Part shown: positions 8,138 to 18,056 of the stretch, piece after piece
Layout: the number at the start of each line of letters is the position of its first letter
Position numbering within the stretch: the first letter of the stretch is position 1
Assembly: GCF_038007305.1 (NCBI RefSeq)
Contig: NZ_JBBOWV010000001.1
Coordinates: 1,974,501-2,038,500 of the forward strand
Source of the DNA: Solibacillus sp. FSL W7-1436
GTDB lineage: Bacteria; Bacillota; Bacilli; Bacillales_A; Planococcaceae
Direction: 5' to 3'
DNA length: 64,000 bases
Made by a program: the position numbers and the translations under genes
The notes under the pieces: generated by a model
Database searches by the model: none
The model's input: only the letters and a program-made list of their open reading frames with translations
Told to the model about the DNA's origin: nothing

Positions 8138-9415
8138 ATGGATGTTTATAAAATTCAAGGCGGAAATCGTCTAAAAGGTAAAATAACCGTTAGCGGTGCA
8201 AAAAACAGTGCAGTTGCTTTAATTCCTGCATCAATTTTGGCTGATTCTTCCGTTACCATTGGAGGAATTCCAGAGATTTCAGATGCATGGACGTTAAAGG
8301 CACTACTAGAAGAAATTGGCGGCGAAGTAACATTCGAAAATGGCAAGATGACGATTGATCCATCTAAAATGGTTGCGATGCCGCTGCCAAACGGCAATGT
8401 TAAAAAATTGCGTGCTTCCTATTATATGATGGGTGCCATGCTGGGACGTTTTAAACAAGCGGTAATCGGCATGCCGGGCGGGTGTTTTTTAGGGCCGCGT
8501 CCAATCGATCAGCATATTAAAGGTTTTGAAGCTTTAGGAGCAAAAGTAACAAATGAGCACGGGGCAATCTATTTACGCGCAGACGAATTAATCGGTGCGA
8601 AGATTTATCTGGATGTTGCAAGTGTCGGCGCCACAATTAATATTATGCTGGCGGCAGTGCGTGCAAAAGGGAAAACTACAATCGAAAATGCAGCGAAAGA
8701 GCCTGAAATTATTGATGTTGCAACTTTATTAACAAATATGGGTGCCAACATTAAAGGGGCAGGAACGAGTGTTATTCGTATTGAAGGTGTCGATGAGTTA
8801 AAAGGGACAAAGCATACTATTATACCGGACCGGATTGAAGCAGCTACATTTATGATTATGGCTGCAGCAATTGGTGATGGTGTACTCGTCGATAATGTTA
8901 TCCCGCTTCACATGGAAGCCGTCACAGCGAAACTTCGCGAAATGGGTGTAAGTGTGGAAGAAAATGAGGAAAGCATCTTCATTTCCAAGCAGACGAAACT
9001 GCAGGCTATTGATGTAAAAACCCTTGTCTATCCAGGTTTCCCGACTGATGTTCAACAGCCTCTATCTGTATTAATGACACAGGCAGAAGGTACATCGATG
9101 ATTACAGATACGATTTATTCTGCACGTTTCAAGCATATAGATGAGCTGCGACGTATGAATGCAAAAGCTCGTGTTGAAGGCAATACAGCCATCATTCAAG
9201 GACCTGCATCTTTGGAAGGATCCACGGTAACGGCAACAGATTTACGCGCGGGTGCAGCATTAGTATTGGCTGGACTAATCGCAAAAGGTGAAACAGAAAT
9301 TCATGATATTTACCATATTGAGCGCGGCTATAGTTCGTTAATCGAAAAGCTGTGTGCAATCGGTGCAAATATTCGTAAAGAGTCCATTGTCATTAATACA
9401 AAGAATAATGCATAA
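8138..9415 (+). CDS. murZ: UDP-N-acetylglucosamine 1-carboxyvinyltransferase, MurZ/MurAB-type paralogue
   Basis: Transfers enolpyruvate from PEP to UDP-GlcNAc, the first committed step of peptidoglycan synthesis. The 425 residues are full length for the EPT/RTPC fold. The N-terminal [12 protein letters not shown] holds the catalytic-site Lys/Asn. The active-site Cys116, fosfomycin's target, is in [14 protein letters not shown]. This copy sits between tal and glpX, the place of murAB/murZ in B. subtilis. The other paralogue, at 33674, sits in the murAA place. The assignment as the secondary copy is by gene order. Confidence 0.95.
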   Translation: MDVYKIQGGNRLKGKITVSGAKNSAVALIPASILADSSVTIGGIPEISDAWTLKALLEEIGGEVTFENGKMTIDPSKMVAMPLPNGNVKKLRASYYMMGAMLGRFKQAVIGMPGGCFLGPRPIDQHIKGFEALGAKVTNEHGAIYLRADELIGAKIYLDVASVGATINIMLAAVRAKGKTTIENAAKEPEIIDVATLLTNMGANIKGAGTSVIRIEGVDELKGTKHTIIPDRIEAATFMIMAAAIGDGVLVDNVIPLHMEAVTAKLREMGVSVEENEESIFISKQTKLQAIDVKTLVYPGFPTDVQQPLSVLMTQAEGTSMITDTIYSARFKHIDELRRMNAKARVEGNTAIIQGPASLEGSTVTATDLRAGAALVLAGLIAKGETEIHDIYHIERGYSSLIEKLCAIGANIRKESIVINTKNNA

Positions 9416-9571
9416 ATTTGCTATAATTCGTGATCAGAACCGCGCAATGATGTGAGTATGATAATATATAGTAGGGTAATAAAAATATGTTAGTTGATAA
9501 TACAATTCAAAAAAGCAGTTAATTTAGGCTGTTAAAATCGGTTATAACCGATTACAGGAGGCAAACACAAA

Positions 9572-10537
9572 ATGGAACGTAGTTTATCAATGGAAGTAGT
9601 ACGTGTAACAGAAGCAGCAGCGATTGCATCAGCGAAATGGATGGGACGCGGACTTAAAAATGAAGCGGACGACGCAGCAACAACAGCAATGCGTGTTATG
9701 TTTGATACAATCCCAATGCATGCGACAGTTGTAATTGGTGAAGGAGAAATGGATGAAGCGCCGATGCTTTATATCGGTGAAGAATTAGGGCTTCGAAATG
9801 GCGGACCTGAAGTTGATATCGCAGTAGATCCATTAGAAGGTACAAACATCGTAGCAAAAGGTACAAATGGTGCGATGACAGTACTGGCAATTGCAGACCG
9901 TGGCAATCTATTAAATGCGCCTGATATGTATATGGATAAAATAGCTGTAGGACCGGAAGCTGCTGGGAAAGTTGATATTAACGCTTCTGTTACGTACAAC
10001 TTATTGCAAGTGGCAAAAGCTAAAAATAAAGATATTTCCGATGTAGTAGCAACACTTTTAGACCGACCTCGCCATCAGCATATCGTTGATGAAATTCGTG
10101 AAGCCGGTGCACGTATTAAATTCATCCAAGACGGTGATGTAGGTGCAGCGATCAACACAGCATTCGATGAAACTGGTATCGATATTATGTTCGGTATGGG
10201 TGGTGCCCCGGAAGGCGTTATTGCGGCAGTTGCACTAAAGTGTTTAGGCGGCGATTTCCAAGCGAAATTAGTACCTGAAGATGAAGAACAACTTGCGCGT
10301 TGTGTTAAGATGGGTGTCGACGTAGATAAAGTATTAATGATGGAAGACCTTGTAAAAGGCGATGATGCGATTTTTGCAGCGACAGCTGTAACAGATTCTG
10401 AGCTTTTACGCGGTGTTCAATATAAAGGTTCTTATGCACTTACACATTCAGTTGTTATGCGTGCAAAAACTGGAACAGTACGTTTTATCGAAGGACGCCA
10501 CAGCATCGACAAAAAACCAAAGTATGACCAAATTTAA
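9572..10537 (+). CDS. glpX: Class II fructose-1,6-bisphosphatase
   Basis: Hydrolyses fructose 1,6-bisphosphate in gluconeogenesis. The 321 residues show the GlpX motifs: metal- and substrate-binding [22 protein letters not shown], and [10 protein letters not shown] towards the C-terminal half. ATG follows ACAGGAGGC with good spacing. The order murAB-glpX(ywjI)-rho is that of B. subtilis. Confidence 0.95.
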   Translation: MERSLSMEVVRVTEAAAIASAKWMGRGLKNEADDAATTAMRVMFDTIPMHATVVIGEGEMDEAPMLYIGEELGLRNGGPEVDIAVDPLEGTNIVAKGTNGAMTVLAIADRGNLLNAPDMYMDKIAVGPEAAGKVDINASVTYNLLQVAKAKNKDISDVVATLLDRPRHQHIVDEIREAGARIKFIQDGDVGAAINTAFDETGIDIMFGMGGAPEGVIAAVALKCLGGDFQAKLVPEDEEQLARCVKMGVDVDKVLMMEDLVKGDDAIFAATAVTDSELLRGVQYKGSYALTHSVVMRAKTGTVRFIEGRHSIDKKPKYDQI

Positions 10538-10609
10538 CTTCCCATATAATGTGAGTAGCCTCAAATAGAAAATGCCCATTTTCAAATTACTTGCACTATA
10601 ATATAATAA

Positions 10610-10640
10610 ATGCCCAGTATAAAAAACTGGGCATCTTTCA
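10610..10640 (+). terminator. Terminator after glpX
   Basis: ATGCCCAGT (10610-10618) pairs perfectly with ACTGGGCAT (10626-10634), followed by the weak tail CTTTC. A related ATGCCCAT occurs at 10572-10579. Confidence 0.65.
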
Positions 10641-10734
10641 AATAAAGTGTAGTATACTTCTCTTACACAAATTCCTGAAAATCTTTCAATAACTTAATTT
10701 TTCAAATTAAATTTTAATAGACTGGAGAAAACGT

Positions 10735-12018
10735 ATGACAGCATTAACAATTGCTCAATTAGAAAGCATGACATTAAAAGAATTATATGCTTTAGCGAAG
10801 CAATACAAATTATCAAATGCTAGTAAGCTAAATAAAAAGGAACTAATTTTTGCAATCTTAAAAACCCGCTCTGAACAGGAAGGTTTCTTCTTCATGGAAG
10901 GTGTATTAGAAATTATTCCTACAGACGGCTTCGGATTCCTGCGCCCGATTAACTACTCTCCTTCAAAAGAGGATATTTACATTTCCGCTTCCCAAATTCG
11001 TCGCTTCGATTTACGAAATGGTGATAAAGTGTCAGGTAAAGTTCGTCCGCCAAAGGAAAATGAACGTTACTATGGCCTATTGCAAGTTGATGCTGTAAAT
11101 GGCGAAGACCCTGAAGTTGCAAAAGAGCGTGTGCATTTCCCTGCATTAACGCCGCTTTACCCGAACCGCCACATCAAATTGGAAACGGTTCCTACAAAAC
11201 TTTCGACGCGTATTATGGATTTAGTAGCGCCAGTCGGTTTTGGTCAGCGTGGTTTAATTGTTGCACCGCCAAAAGCCGGTAAAACTTCTTTATTAAAAGA
11301 AATTGCGAACGCTATTACGACAAATCATCCGGAAGCGGAACTGATCGTACTGCTTATCGATGAGCGTCCGGAAGAAGTAACGGATATCGAGCGCTCAGTT
11401 AATGCGGATGTTGTTTCTTCAACATTTGATGAAGTGCCTGAAAACCATGTAAAAGTAGCGGAAATCGTATTGGAACGTGCACGACGTCTAGTGGAACAAA
11501 AACGCGATGTTATTATTTTAATGGACTCGATTACACGTTTGGCACGTGCCTATAACTTAGTTATTCCGCCAAGCGGCCGTACACTTTCAGGTGGTATTGA
11601 TCCTGCTGCATTCCACCGTCCGAAACGTTTCTTCGGTTCTGCCCGAAATATTGAAGAGGGCGGCAGCTTAACAATTTTAGCGACTGCTCTTATTGATACA
11701 GGCAGCCGTATGGACGAAGTAATCTATGAAGAATTTAAAGGAACGGGTAACCTCGAACTTCACCTGGATCGCAGTCTGGCAGAGCGCCGTATTTTCCCTG
11801 CAATCGATATCCGTCGTTCAGGTACACGTAAAGAAGAGCTTCTAATTCCGAAAGACCAGCTTGATAAATTATGGGCAATCCGTAAAACATTCAGCGATTC
11901 ACATGACTTCGGTGAAAAGTTCTTACGCAAAATACGTACAACAAAAACAAACGAAGAATTCTTCGAAAAGCTTGATACTGATATGAAGAAAGCTACGAAC
12001 GGTAAAGGGTTGTTATAG
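10735..12018 (+). CDS. rho: Transcription termination factor Rho
   Basis: Hexameric RNA-dependent ATPase that stops transcription. At 427 residues it has the usual Gram-positive length. The N-terminal helical domain ([30 protein letters not shown]) is followed by the cold-shock-like RNA-binding domain ([16 protein letters not shown]), then the ATPase core with Walker A PPKAGKTS near residue 180, [13 protein letters not shown], and the Q/R loops ([21 protein letters not shown]). ATG follows CTGGAGAAAA. It precedes rpmE, as in B. subtilis. Confidence 0.97.
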   Translation: MTALTIAQLESMTLKELYALAKQYKLSNASKLNKKELIFAILKTRSEQEGFFFMEGVLEIIPTDGFGFLRPINYSPSKEDIYISASQIRRFDLRNGDKVSGKVRPPKENERYYGLLQVDAVNGEDPEVAKERVHFPALTPLYPNRHIKLETVPTKLSTRIMDLVAPVGFGQRGLIVAPPKAGKTSLLKEIANAITTNHPEAELIVLLIDERPEEVTDIERSVNADVVSSTFDEVPENHVKVAEIVLERARRLVEQKRDVIILMDSITRLARAYNLVIPPSGRTLSGGIDPAAFHRPKRFFGSARNIEEGGSLTILATALIDTGSRMDEVIYEEFKGTGNLELHLDRSLAERRIFPAIDIRRSGTRKEELLIPKDQLDKLWAIRKTFSDSHDFGEKFLRKIRTTKTNEEFFEKLDTDMKKATNGKGLL

Positions 12019-12107
12019 ATTTTAAAAGATTGAGCGTGATTGTAAATCAAGTTCTTGATATCGTGAGGAACTACATACATTCAATTTCGTAAAATAATAT
12101 AAAATAG

Positions 12108-12136
12108 TTGCAACCTTTTTTAAAACTTGCTATACT
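12108..12136 (+). promoter_or_regulatory. SigA promoter of rpmE
   Basis: TTGCAA (12108-12113), 17 bp spacer, TATACT (12131-12136). The predicted start near 12143 gives a ~128-base leader before rpmE. Confidence 0.75.
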
Positions 12137-12142
12137 TCTTTA

Positions 12143-12270
12143 AGTATGAAACGTGCACATATATAGCTGACCTCAACACATTACGTATGTAGTGACATAT
12201 TCGGGCTATGTAAGGTGCAGTTCGAAAATACTCTGTTCCGGATGGTTCAGGGCGAGAGGAGAAAACGAAT
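12143..12270 (+). promoter_or_regulatory. Structured rpmE 5' leader (candidate L31 autoregulatory leader)
   Basis: TGCAC (12154-12158) and ATAGC (12163-12167) pair with GCTAT (12205-12209) and GTGCA (12215-12219). They enclose a small ACAT/ATGT hairpin. Leaders that bind L31 are known in Firmicutes rpmE mRNAs, but I cannot confirm this one against a covariance model. Confidence 0.4.
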
Positions 12271-12471
12271 ATGAAACAAGGTATCCACCCAGATTACAAA
12301 GTAGCAACAGTAACTTGCTCTTGTGGTAATTCTTTTGAAACAGGTTCAGTTAAAGAAAAGATCTCAATCGAGTTCTGTAACGAATGTCACCCATTCTATA
12401 CAGGTCGTCAAAAGTTCGCTTCTGCTGACGGACGTGTAGATCGCTTCAACAAAAAATATGGTATGAAATAA
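12271..12471 (+). CDS. rpmE: 50S ribosomal protein L31, zinc-binding type
   Basis: A 66-residue large-subunit protein at the ribosomal central protuberance. The four cysteines Cys16, Cys18 (TCSCGNSF) and Cys37, Cys40 (FCNECHPF) mark the zinc-containing (C+) form, whose counterpart YtiA/RpmE2 lacks them. ATG follows GAGAGGAGAAAACGAAT. It has its own promoter and terminator, so it is a single-gene unit. Confidence 0.97.
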   Translation: MKQGIHPDYKVATVTCSCGNSFETGSVKEKISIEFCNECHPFYTGRQKFASADGRVDRFNKKYGMK

Positions 12472-12479
12472 TACCTCTG

Positions 12480-12512
12480 CCCATTTCCGCATTGCTGGAA
12501 ATGGGTTTTTAA
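12480..12512 (+). terminator. Terminator after rpmE
   Basis: CCCATTTCC (12480-12488) pairs perfectly with GGAAATGGG (12497-12505), then TTTTTAA. Confidence 0.92.
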
Positions 12513-12533
12513 TTTTTATGGAGCATTAGTGTT

Positions 12534-12712
12534 TTATTAGAAGATATTACGCAGTTATTAGAAAGCTTTTACAGGTTATTAGAAGTTCTGATACGTTTAT
12601 TTGAAAAACGTGACCGGATATTAGAAATTGTACATATTATATTAGAAGTTCCGACTTTTATTAGAAGAAATAAAAATATATTAGAAGAAAATAGAAGATA
12701 TTAGAAATCTTT
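12534..12712 (+). repeat. 21-bp-periodic TTATTAGAA array (array 1)
   Basis: ATTAGAA-type words start at 12536, 12557, 12578, 12599 (variant ATTTGAA), 12620, 12641, 12660, 12680 and 12700. The steps are 21, 21, 21, 21, 21, 19, 20 and 20 bp. About 9 bases (TTATTAGAA or ATATTAGAA) are conserved per unit, and the remaining ~12 are not. One frame reads repeated xLLExxx heptads (LLEDITQ, LLESFYR, LLEVLIR) but lacks a start codon and ribosome-binding site. It fills most of the 418 bp rpmE-tdk gap, after the rpmE terminator. Confidence 0.8.
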
Positions 12713-12812
12713 TGCACATGTTTATCACAAGAAAAAGTTTCTCCTAAATAGGGCACCTTTAGCAATAGACGAATGACAAAAAACTAGCTAAGATAAAAGA
12801 AGTGAAAAGTTG

Positions 12813-12842
12813 ACCTTGAGTTTGATGCTCAAGGTTTTTTAT
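12813..12842 (+). terminator. Terminator-like hairpin upstream of tdk
   Basis: ACCTTGAG (12813-12820) pairs perfectly with CTCAAGGT (12828-12835), then TTTTTTATT. It lies only 48 bases before the tdk start with no clear promoter between, so it could be an attenuator or a terminator for transcription arriving from the array. Confidence 0.75.
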
Positions 12843-12889
12843 TGGTGAAAAAAGAACTTGTAATTTTAATTAGAAACGAGGAAAAATAA

Positions 12890-13462
12890 ATGGCGCAATT
12901 ATTTTATAAACATGGGGCAATGAATAGCGGGAAATCGATTGAAATTTTAAAAGTTGCCCACAATTATGAAGAGCAAAATAAAGCGGTAATGATTTTTACT
13001 TCAGGAATCGATACGCGCGATGAGGTCGGAACGGTTTCAAGCCGAATTGGTTTAAGACGTCCGGCAATTGCGGTTTTTGACGATACAAATATATACGAAA
13101 TCGTGAAAAAACACGAAGGGAAATTATACTGTGTACTTGTAGACGAAGTACAATTTTTAACAAAAGAACATGTTCTGCAGCTGACTCAAATTGTCGATGA
13201 GCTAAACATTCCTGTTATGGGCTTTGGCTTAAAAAATGACTTCCAGAACGAGCTGTTTGAAGGCAGCCGTTACATGACGATTTATGCGGATAAAATAGAG
13301 GAAATGAAAACAATTTGCTGGTTCTGTCATAAGAAAGCGACGATGAACTTGCGTGTAGATGAAAATAAAAAACCGGTCCGCACAGGTGATCAAATTCAAA
13401 TTGGGGGTAATGATAGTTATTACCCTGTTTGCCGCAAATGCCATTCCAATCCGCCACTATAA
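12890..13462 (+). CDS. tdk: Thymidine kinase
   Basis: Phosphorylates thymidine with ATP in nucleoside salvage. The 190-residue type II kinase has the P-loop GAMNSGKS (residues 9-16), the lid and base region [19 protein letters not shown], catalytic Glu in VLVDEVQFL, and the zinc-binding pairs CWFC and CRKCH. The second residue block departs from the more common TK1 spacing, matching the subset seen in some Bacillales. ATG follows ACGAGGAAAAATAA. It lies between rpmE and prfA, as in B. subtilis. Confidence 0.94.
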   Translation: MAQLFYKHGAMNSGKSIEILKVAHNYEEQNKAVMIFTSGIDTRDEVGTVSSRIGLRRPAIAVFDDTNIYEIVKKHEGKLYCVLVDEVQFLTKEHVLQLTQIVDELNIPVMGFGLKNDFQNELFEGSRYMTIYADKIEEMKTICWFCHKKATMNLRVDENKKPVRTGDQIQIGGNDSYYPVCRKCHSNPPL

Positions 13463-13629
13463 TTTAAAGTAGACGGCACACCAAAATTTAAATATATGAA
13501 TGCCAATGTGTAAATGATATGAAGAAAGTTCAACATAGTTGTAGCAACAACCGTAAAATTTCTTTATACTAGTAAAGGTGCATTTTAACGTGGTTTATAA
13601 ATATGTAAACATTCAATATAAAAAAGCAA

Positions 13630-13735
13630 GTTGATTGGAATGGAGGGGAGGCGACTTCTGGGGGAAAGCCCGAGTGAGAGACTACAGGCTCGAGCCGGGC
13701 CCCTGGAAAGCGTCCGACCCAAAATGGAAATCAAC
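13630..13735 (+). repeat. MITE-like GTTGAT-ended repeat, copy 2
   Basis: A 106 bp element. Inverted ends are GTTGATT (13630-13636) and AATCAAC (13729-13735). Inside are GGAGGCGACTTC, a GC-rich hairpin section (GCCCGAG...CTCGAGCCGGGC) and GGAAAGCGTCCG. It fills much of the 324 bp tdk-prfA gap. A TATACT at about 13565 upstream may be the prfA promoter -10. Confidence 0.75.
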
Positions 13736-13786
13736 ACTTGATAAGGTTAGAAAGAAGTAAAAATAATTAATAGAGGTGAAATATAG

Positions 13787-14863
13787 ATGTTTGATCGTTT
13801 ACAGGCGGTTGAAGACCGTTACGAAAGATTAAATGAATTACTAAGCGACCCGGATATCGTCAGCGATTCCAATAAGCTTCGCGAATATTCGAAAGAGCAA
13901 TCAGATATTCAGGAAATGGTAGATGTATACCGTGAATACAAATCGGTAAAAGAGCAACTGGCAGATACACGTGAATTAATGGAAATTGAAAAAGATGCAG
14001 ATATGCTGGAAATGATGAAGGAAGAGTTTAACGACTTAAATAAACAAGTTCCGGAATTAGAAGACCGTCTGCGTATTTTATTAATTCCTAAAGACCCGAA
14101 CGATTCGAAAAACGTAATTATGGAGATCCGCGGAGCTGCTGGCGGTGATGAGGCCAACATTTTTGCTGGTGACCTATTCCGTATGTATACACGCTATGCG
14201 GAAACACAAGGCTGGAAAGTAGATGTAATGGAAGCAACACCAAACCCTGCAGGCGGTTTTAAAGAAGTAATCTTCATGATTAACGGTCAAGGTGCATATT
14301 CAAAATTCAAATATGAAAACGGGGCACATCGTGTTCAACGTGTACCTGCGACAGAATCTCAAGGCCGTATCCATACATCAACTGCAACGGTAGCATGTTT
14401 ACCGGAAGTACATGTAGAAGATGTGGAAATTCATGAAAAAGATATTCGTGTTGATACATTCGCTTCATCTGGTGCGGGTGGTCAGTCAGTAAATACAACG
14501 ATGTCTGCTGTTCGTATGACCCACTTACCGACAGGTGTTGTCGTTTCGATGCAAGATGAACGTTCACAAATTAAGAACCGTGAAAAAGCGATGAAAATTT
14601 TAGTGGCGCGTGTAGCGGATAAACACCGTCAGGAAGCACAGGCTGAAATCGATGCAACACGTAAGACAGCAGTAGGAACAGGCGACCGTTCTGAACGTAT
14701 CCGTACTTACAACTATCCACAAAACCGTGTAACAGATCACCGAATTGGTTTAACGATTCAAAAACTTGACCAAATCGTTGAAGGTAAGCTGGATGAAATC
14801 ATCGATGCACTTATTTTAGATGAGCAGGCAACACGCTTATCAAATTTAAATGAAGATGCATAA
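13787..14863 (+). CDS. prfA: Peptide chain release factor 1
   Basis: Recognises UAA and UAG stop codons and triggers release of the peptide. The 358 residues include an N-terminal coiled domain, the central domain with the PAT-type tripeptide region ([14 protein letters not shown]), and the catalytic GGQ at residues 231-233 ([11 protein letters not shown]). The GGQ glutamine is the substrate of PrmC, encoded next and overlapping by 14 bases, so the two are translationally coupled. ATG follows ATAGAGGTGAAAT. Confidence 0.98.
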   Translation: MFDRLQAVEDRYERLNELLSDPDIVSDSNKLREYSKEQSDIQEMVDVYREYKSVKEQLADTRELMEIEKDADMLEMMKEEFNDLNKQVPELEDRLRILLIPKDPNDSKNVIMEIRGAAGGDEANIFAGDLFRMYTRYAETQGWKVDVMEATPNPAGGFKEVIFMINGQGAYSKFKYENGAHRVQRVPATESQGRIHTSTATVACLPEVHVEDVEIHEKDIRVDTFASSGAGGQSVNTTMSAVRMTHLPTGVVVSMQDERSQIKNREKAMKILVARVADKHRQEAQAEIDATRKTAVGTGDRSERIRTYNYPQNRVTDHRIGLTIQKLDQIVEGKLDEIIDALILDEQATRLSNLNEDA

Positions 14864-15713
14864 AACCATTTTTGAGGCCCTGAATGGGGCTTCTTCTTTT
14901 TTAGAGGAAAACGGTCGCGAAGGAAATGCCGCACGGATTTTATTGCAGCATATTTTACAGACAAGCTATTCAGGATTAATGATGAAGATGCATGATATTT
15001 TACCGGAAGAGCAGCAACAGCAGTTTGATGCTTTTATTCAGGAGCATGTGCAAGGGCGCCCTGTACAATATATAACGGGTGTAGAAGAATTTTATGGACG
15101 TTCATTTGTAGTGGATGATTCGGTACTGATTCCTCGTCCGGAAACGGAAGAACTGATTGTTGGAACGCTTGAGCGGATCGGCAAATTATTCGGTGATAGG
15201 CAAAATCTGAAGTTTGCTGATATCGGGACTGGCAGTGGTGCCATTGCCATTACAATGAAAAAGGAAAGTCCACAGCTTGATGTAACAGCAACGGATCTTT
15301 CACCAGCTGCACTTGCAACAGCACAAAAGAACGCTGAGCAGCTGCAAGCGGAAATTACATTTAAGCTCGGCGATTTAACAGAACCGATTGCAAATGAAAA
15401 ATGGGATATTGTACTTTCCAATCCGCCTTATATCGCATATGAGGAAATGAAGGAAATGTCCGATGTGGTCGTAGCACACGAACCTCATCAGGCATTGTTT
15501 GCCGATGAAGACGGACTCTTGCTTTATCGTAAACTAGCAGAAAATTTACCGGCTCTTATGAAAAAGCCGGCATTAATTGGGCTGGAAATCGGTTATACAC
15601 AAGGAGAAGCCGTAGCAAATTTTTTCAAAAAAAGCTTTCCGAATGCCCATGTATCAGTCGTGCAGGATATAAACAAAAAAGATCGTATTGTTTTTTGTGA
15701 GATTAGTGAATAA
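14850..15713 (+). CDS. prmC: Release factor glutamine methyltransferase
   Basis: Methylates the glutamine of GGQ in RF1 and RF2 with S-adenosylmethionine. The 287-residue protein has an N-terminal helical recognition domain and a Rossmann methyltransferase domain with the SAM motif [13 protein letters not shown], the acidic ATDLS loop, and the diagnostic catalytic LSNPPYI. Start may be ATG 14850 or ATG 14856 ([12 protein letters not shown]), both inside the prfA end. Confidence 0.95.
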   Translation: MKMHKTIFEALNGASSFLEENGREGNAARILLQHILQTSYSGLMMKMHDILPEEQQQQFDAFIQEHVQGRPVQYITGVEEFYGRSFVVDDSVLIPRPETEELIVGTLERIGKLFGDRQNLKFADIGTGSGAIAITMKKESPQLDVTATDLSPAALATAQKNAEQLQAEITFKLGDLTEPIANEKWDIVLSNPPYIAYEEMKEMSDVVVAHEPHQALFADEDGLLLYRKLAENLPALMKKPALIGLEIGYTQGEAVANFFKKSFPNAHVSVVQDINKKDRIVFCEISE

Positions 15714-15756
15714 AAAATAGATTCCTTGTAAACAATGTTTGCAAGGGGGAATGTTT

Positions 15757-16353
15757 ATGTTACATGATTACGATATTCAAAATGAATCCAATCTATTTTT
15801 AGCGATTGCTAAATTACTAATAAGTGTTCTATTTTTATATTGTGCTGCTATGTTTATACCTACTTTTGTAGATGAAGTTCGCATTGATCAAGGAGAGAGC
15901 AGTGATCAGCTGAAATTCCGCGTCATTGCCAACAGTTCGACAAATGCCGACCAGCTTATCAAGTATGAGGTTGTGGAAACAATTCAGACCTATTTGCAAA
16001 ATACACCTGAATTTTCAGAAGATATCCACAGTGTGGAAAACATGTATCAGGAAATTCAGAAAACTTACCCACAATTAAAAATTACCTATAAGTTTGGGGA
16101 TAACTTAATTCCTCCGAAATGGGTATCGGGTCAGTTTTATCCGCAAAAAGAATATTATTCAGTGAACTTCATTATTGGACAAGGTCGTGGCGAAAACTGG
16201 TTCTGTGCAGTATTCCCAACGCTTTGTACAAATAATGAGCCAATGGAAAAAGATCGTCCGCCATTTTATATTGCAGAATGGTGGAACAAATATAAACAAA
16301 AAAATAATCCACAAAAGGCAGAGAAAGATATACAAAACGCACTAAGTTACTAA
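15757..16353 (+). CDS. spoIIR: Stage II sporulation protein R
   Basis: SpoIIR is made in the forespore and secreted towards the mother cell, where it triggers SpoIIGA to process pro-SigE. The protein (198 residues from the ATG at 15757) has an N-terminal membrane/export segment (about residues 14-34) and the SpoIIR core: FRVIANSSTNADQ, KFGDNLIPPKWV, GQGRGENWFCAVFPTLC. AAGGGGG lies 8 bases before this ATG. The ATG at 15751 is too close and the TTG at 15739 precedes it. It follows prmC in the B. subtilis order. Confidence 0.93.
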   Translation: MLHDYDIQNESNLFLAIAKLLISVLFLYCAAMFIPTFVDEVRIDQGESSDQLKFRVIANSSTNADQLIKYEVVETIQTYLQNTPEFSEDIHSVENMYQEIQKTYPQLKITYKFGDNLIPPKWVSGQFYPQKEYYSVNFIIGQGRGENWFCAVFPTLCTNNEPMEKDRPPFYIAEWWNKYKQKNNPQKAEKDIQNALSY

Positions 16354-16402
16354 CACCTTGGGGATAGTTAAACAAAACATCTAGAGAAAGGAGGAAAAAG
16401 TA

Positions 16403-17434
16403 ATGCACACTTTCCAATTAAATGTGGATGAATTTGTGGATAATTCAGAAAATTATACACAGGCTGTGGATTTATTAAATAACGGCGAAATAGTCGCTTT
16501 TCCGACAGAAACCGTCTATGGCTTAGGTGCTGTTGCGACAAATGAGCAGGCAGTAAAGAAAATATTTGCTGCAAAAGGACGGCCTTCAGATAATCCATTG
16601 ATTGTTCATATTGGAACGGCGGAAGAAGTATCGCTGTATACAACAAATATTTCGGAAGTTGCCCAAAAATGTATGGATGCTTTTTGGCCAGGCCCATTAA
16701 CGCTTGTCATGCATGCGAAGCCGAATGTTTTGGCACCAAGTGTTACGGCAGGATTGGATACGGTTGGAATGCGTATGCCCGATCATCCGGTAGCATTGGA
16801 ACTTCTTCAAACATTAAAAAAACCGTTAGCCGCGCCAAGTGCGAATCGCAGCGGCAAACCTAGCCCGACGAAAGCCGACCATGTATTCGAAGATCTGCAA
16901 AACATTATTCCTTGTATTTTGGATGGAGGAATGACGGGGATTGGGCTTGAATCGACTGTTTTGGATGTCACGCTGGATACACCTGTTATTTTACGTCCGG
17001 GCGGTGTGACGAAAGAAATGCTCGAAGCGGTAATCGGACCAGTCGTTGAACCAAGTCTGGAACAGCAGAAAATCGAATCGACACCGAAAGCGCCTGGTAT
17101 GAAATATACTCATTATGCACCGGAAGCGCCCGTCTATTTAATAGAAGCAAATAAGGAAGCGATTGAAACGGCCATTGCCGAATTAAAACCGGAACATAAA
17201 GTTGCTTTATTGGCACCGGAAAGCTTTAAAGAAATAAAGGCCGATTATTATTTTTCATTCGGTAATGCCCATGATCTCGAACAAATGAGTGCTTCGCTAT
17301 ATGATGCATTGCGTGCATGCGATAAAACGGATGCTACGATTATTTTAGCGACGGCAACATCAAAAACAGGGGTTGGCACAGCGATTATGAACCGTCTGGA
17401 AAAGGCTGCAGGCGGTAAATGGTATTTACTTTAA
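16403..17434 (+). CDS. ywlC: Threonylcarbamoyl-AMP synthase (Sua5/YwlC)
   Basis: Makes threonylcarbamoyl-AMP from threonine, bicarbonate and ATP for the t6A37 modification of tRNAs decoding ANN. The 343 residues have the N-terminal YrdC domain (VAFPTETVYGLGA, AAKGRPSDNPLIVHI, FWPGPLTLV, GMRMPDHP, APSANRSGKPSPT) and a C-terminal Sua5 domain after residue ~215, linked through APGMKYTHYAP. ATG follows AAAGGAGGAAAAAGTA. The order spoIIR-ywlC-ywlD-ywlE is kept as in B. subtilis, apart from genes present only there. Confidence 0.96.
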   Translation: MHTFQLNVDEFVDNSENYTQAVDLLNNGEIVAFPTETVYGLGAVATNEQAVKKIFAAKGRPSDNPLIVHIGTAEEVSLYTTNISEVAQKCMDAFWPGPLTLVMHAKPNVLAPSVTAGLDTVGMRMPDHPVALELLQTLKKPLAAPSANRSGKPSPTKADHVFEDLQNIIPCILDGGMTGIGLESTVLDVTLDTPVILRPGGVTKEMLEAVIGPVVEPSLEQQKIESTPKAPGMKYTHYAPEAPVYLIEANKEAIETAIAELKPEHKVALLAPESFKEIKADYYFSFGNAHDLEQMSASLYDALRACDKTDATIILATATSKTGVGTAIMNRLEKAAGGKWYLL

Positions 17435-17438
17435 AAAA

Positions 17439-17474
17439 TAAACCACATCTTGTAACATCGGGATGTGGTTTTTG
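17439..17474 (+). terminator. Terminator after ywlC
   Basis: AACCACATC (17441-17449) pairs perfectly with GATGTGGTT (17462-17470), then TTTTG. Confidence 0.82.
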
Positions 17475-17545
17475 TGTATAACAAAAGGATAATTCCCTGT
17501 CAAAAAGCATAAATTACAACAGTGCTTAGTGGAAGAGGGGAACAG

Positions 17546-18043
17546 ATGCAAGAAGTAGTCGCCGGAATATTAATGTCGTTCGATGTCGTTGCACTGTATT
17601 TAATTGCTACAAATGTTAAGGCAAAATGGTTATTAGCTTTATGGACGGCATTTTTACATATGCTTTTTCCATTACTCGGTTATCGCTTCGGGGAATGGCT
17701 GGCCGTCTATTTAGCAAACTGGGCGTCAGGCCTTTCGACACTGTTACTGTTTTTTGTTGGACTGCAATTACTGCTCTCCAAGAAAGATGAAAGTTTTCCG
17801 GCAATGTCTCTGCCGATAATTGCGATTTTCGCCAGCATTGACACCTTTTCAGTTAGCCTATCTTTTGGTATGCTAAATTTACAAAAATATGTTTTTATCA
17901 TTAGTGCAGGCCTGTCGACATTTATATTGTCATATGCTGCATTGGTAATAGCGCAAAAGTCGCCGATCTTTAAAAATAACGCATTAAAAAAAGTAGCAGG
18001 AATCCTCCTGATTATTATGAGTATGATGTTACTAAAATGGTGA
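17546..18043 (+). CDS. mntP: Manganese efflux pump MntP family protein (YwlD-like)
   Basis: An inner-membrane protein of 165 residues with about six hydrophobic segments. ASIDTFSVSLSFGML resembles the second Asp-rich MntP repeat motif, and SFDVVALYL near the N-terminus is a degenerate first motif. MntP proteins export Mn(II). ATG at 17546 follows GAAGAGGGGA. The frame also opens at a GTG at 17522, which would add eight polar residues. The position before ywlE matches ywlD of B. subtilis. The protein is shorter than typical MntP (~185), so specificity is inferred. Confidence 0.78.
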   Translation: MQEVVAGILMSFDVVALYLIATNVKAKWLLALWTAFLHMLFPLLGYRFGEWLAVYLANWASGLSTLLLFFVGLQLLLSKKDESFPAMSLPIIAIFASIDTFSVSLSFGMLNLQKYVFIISAGLSTFILSYAALVIAQKSPIFKNNALKKVAGILLIIMSMMLLKW

Positions 18044-18056
18044 ATTAGAGGGTGTG

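Noticed and set aside
8138..9415. Calling one of the two murA genes a recent duplication
   Set aside because: Two murA paralogues at these two conserved places are normal in Firmicutes, and their sequences differ widely.
12513..12709. Heptad-coding frame over array 1
   Set aside because: No ATG, GTG or TTG start in frame and no ribosome-binding site; it stops inside the array.
12534..12712. CRISPR array
   Set aside because: The conserved part is ~9 bases, the period 21 bp and the spacers ~12 bases, all too short. There are no cas genes in the window.
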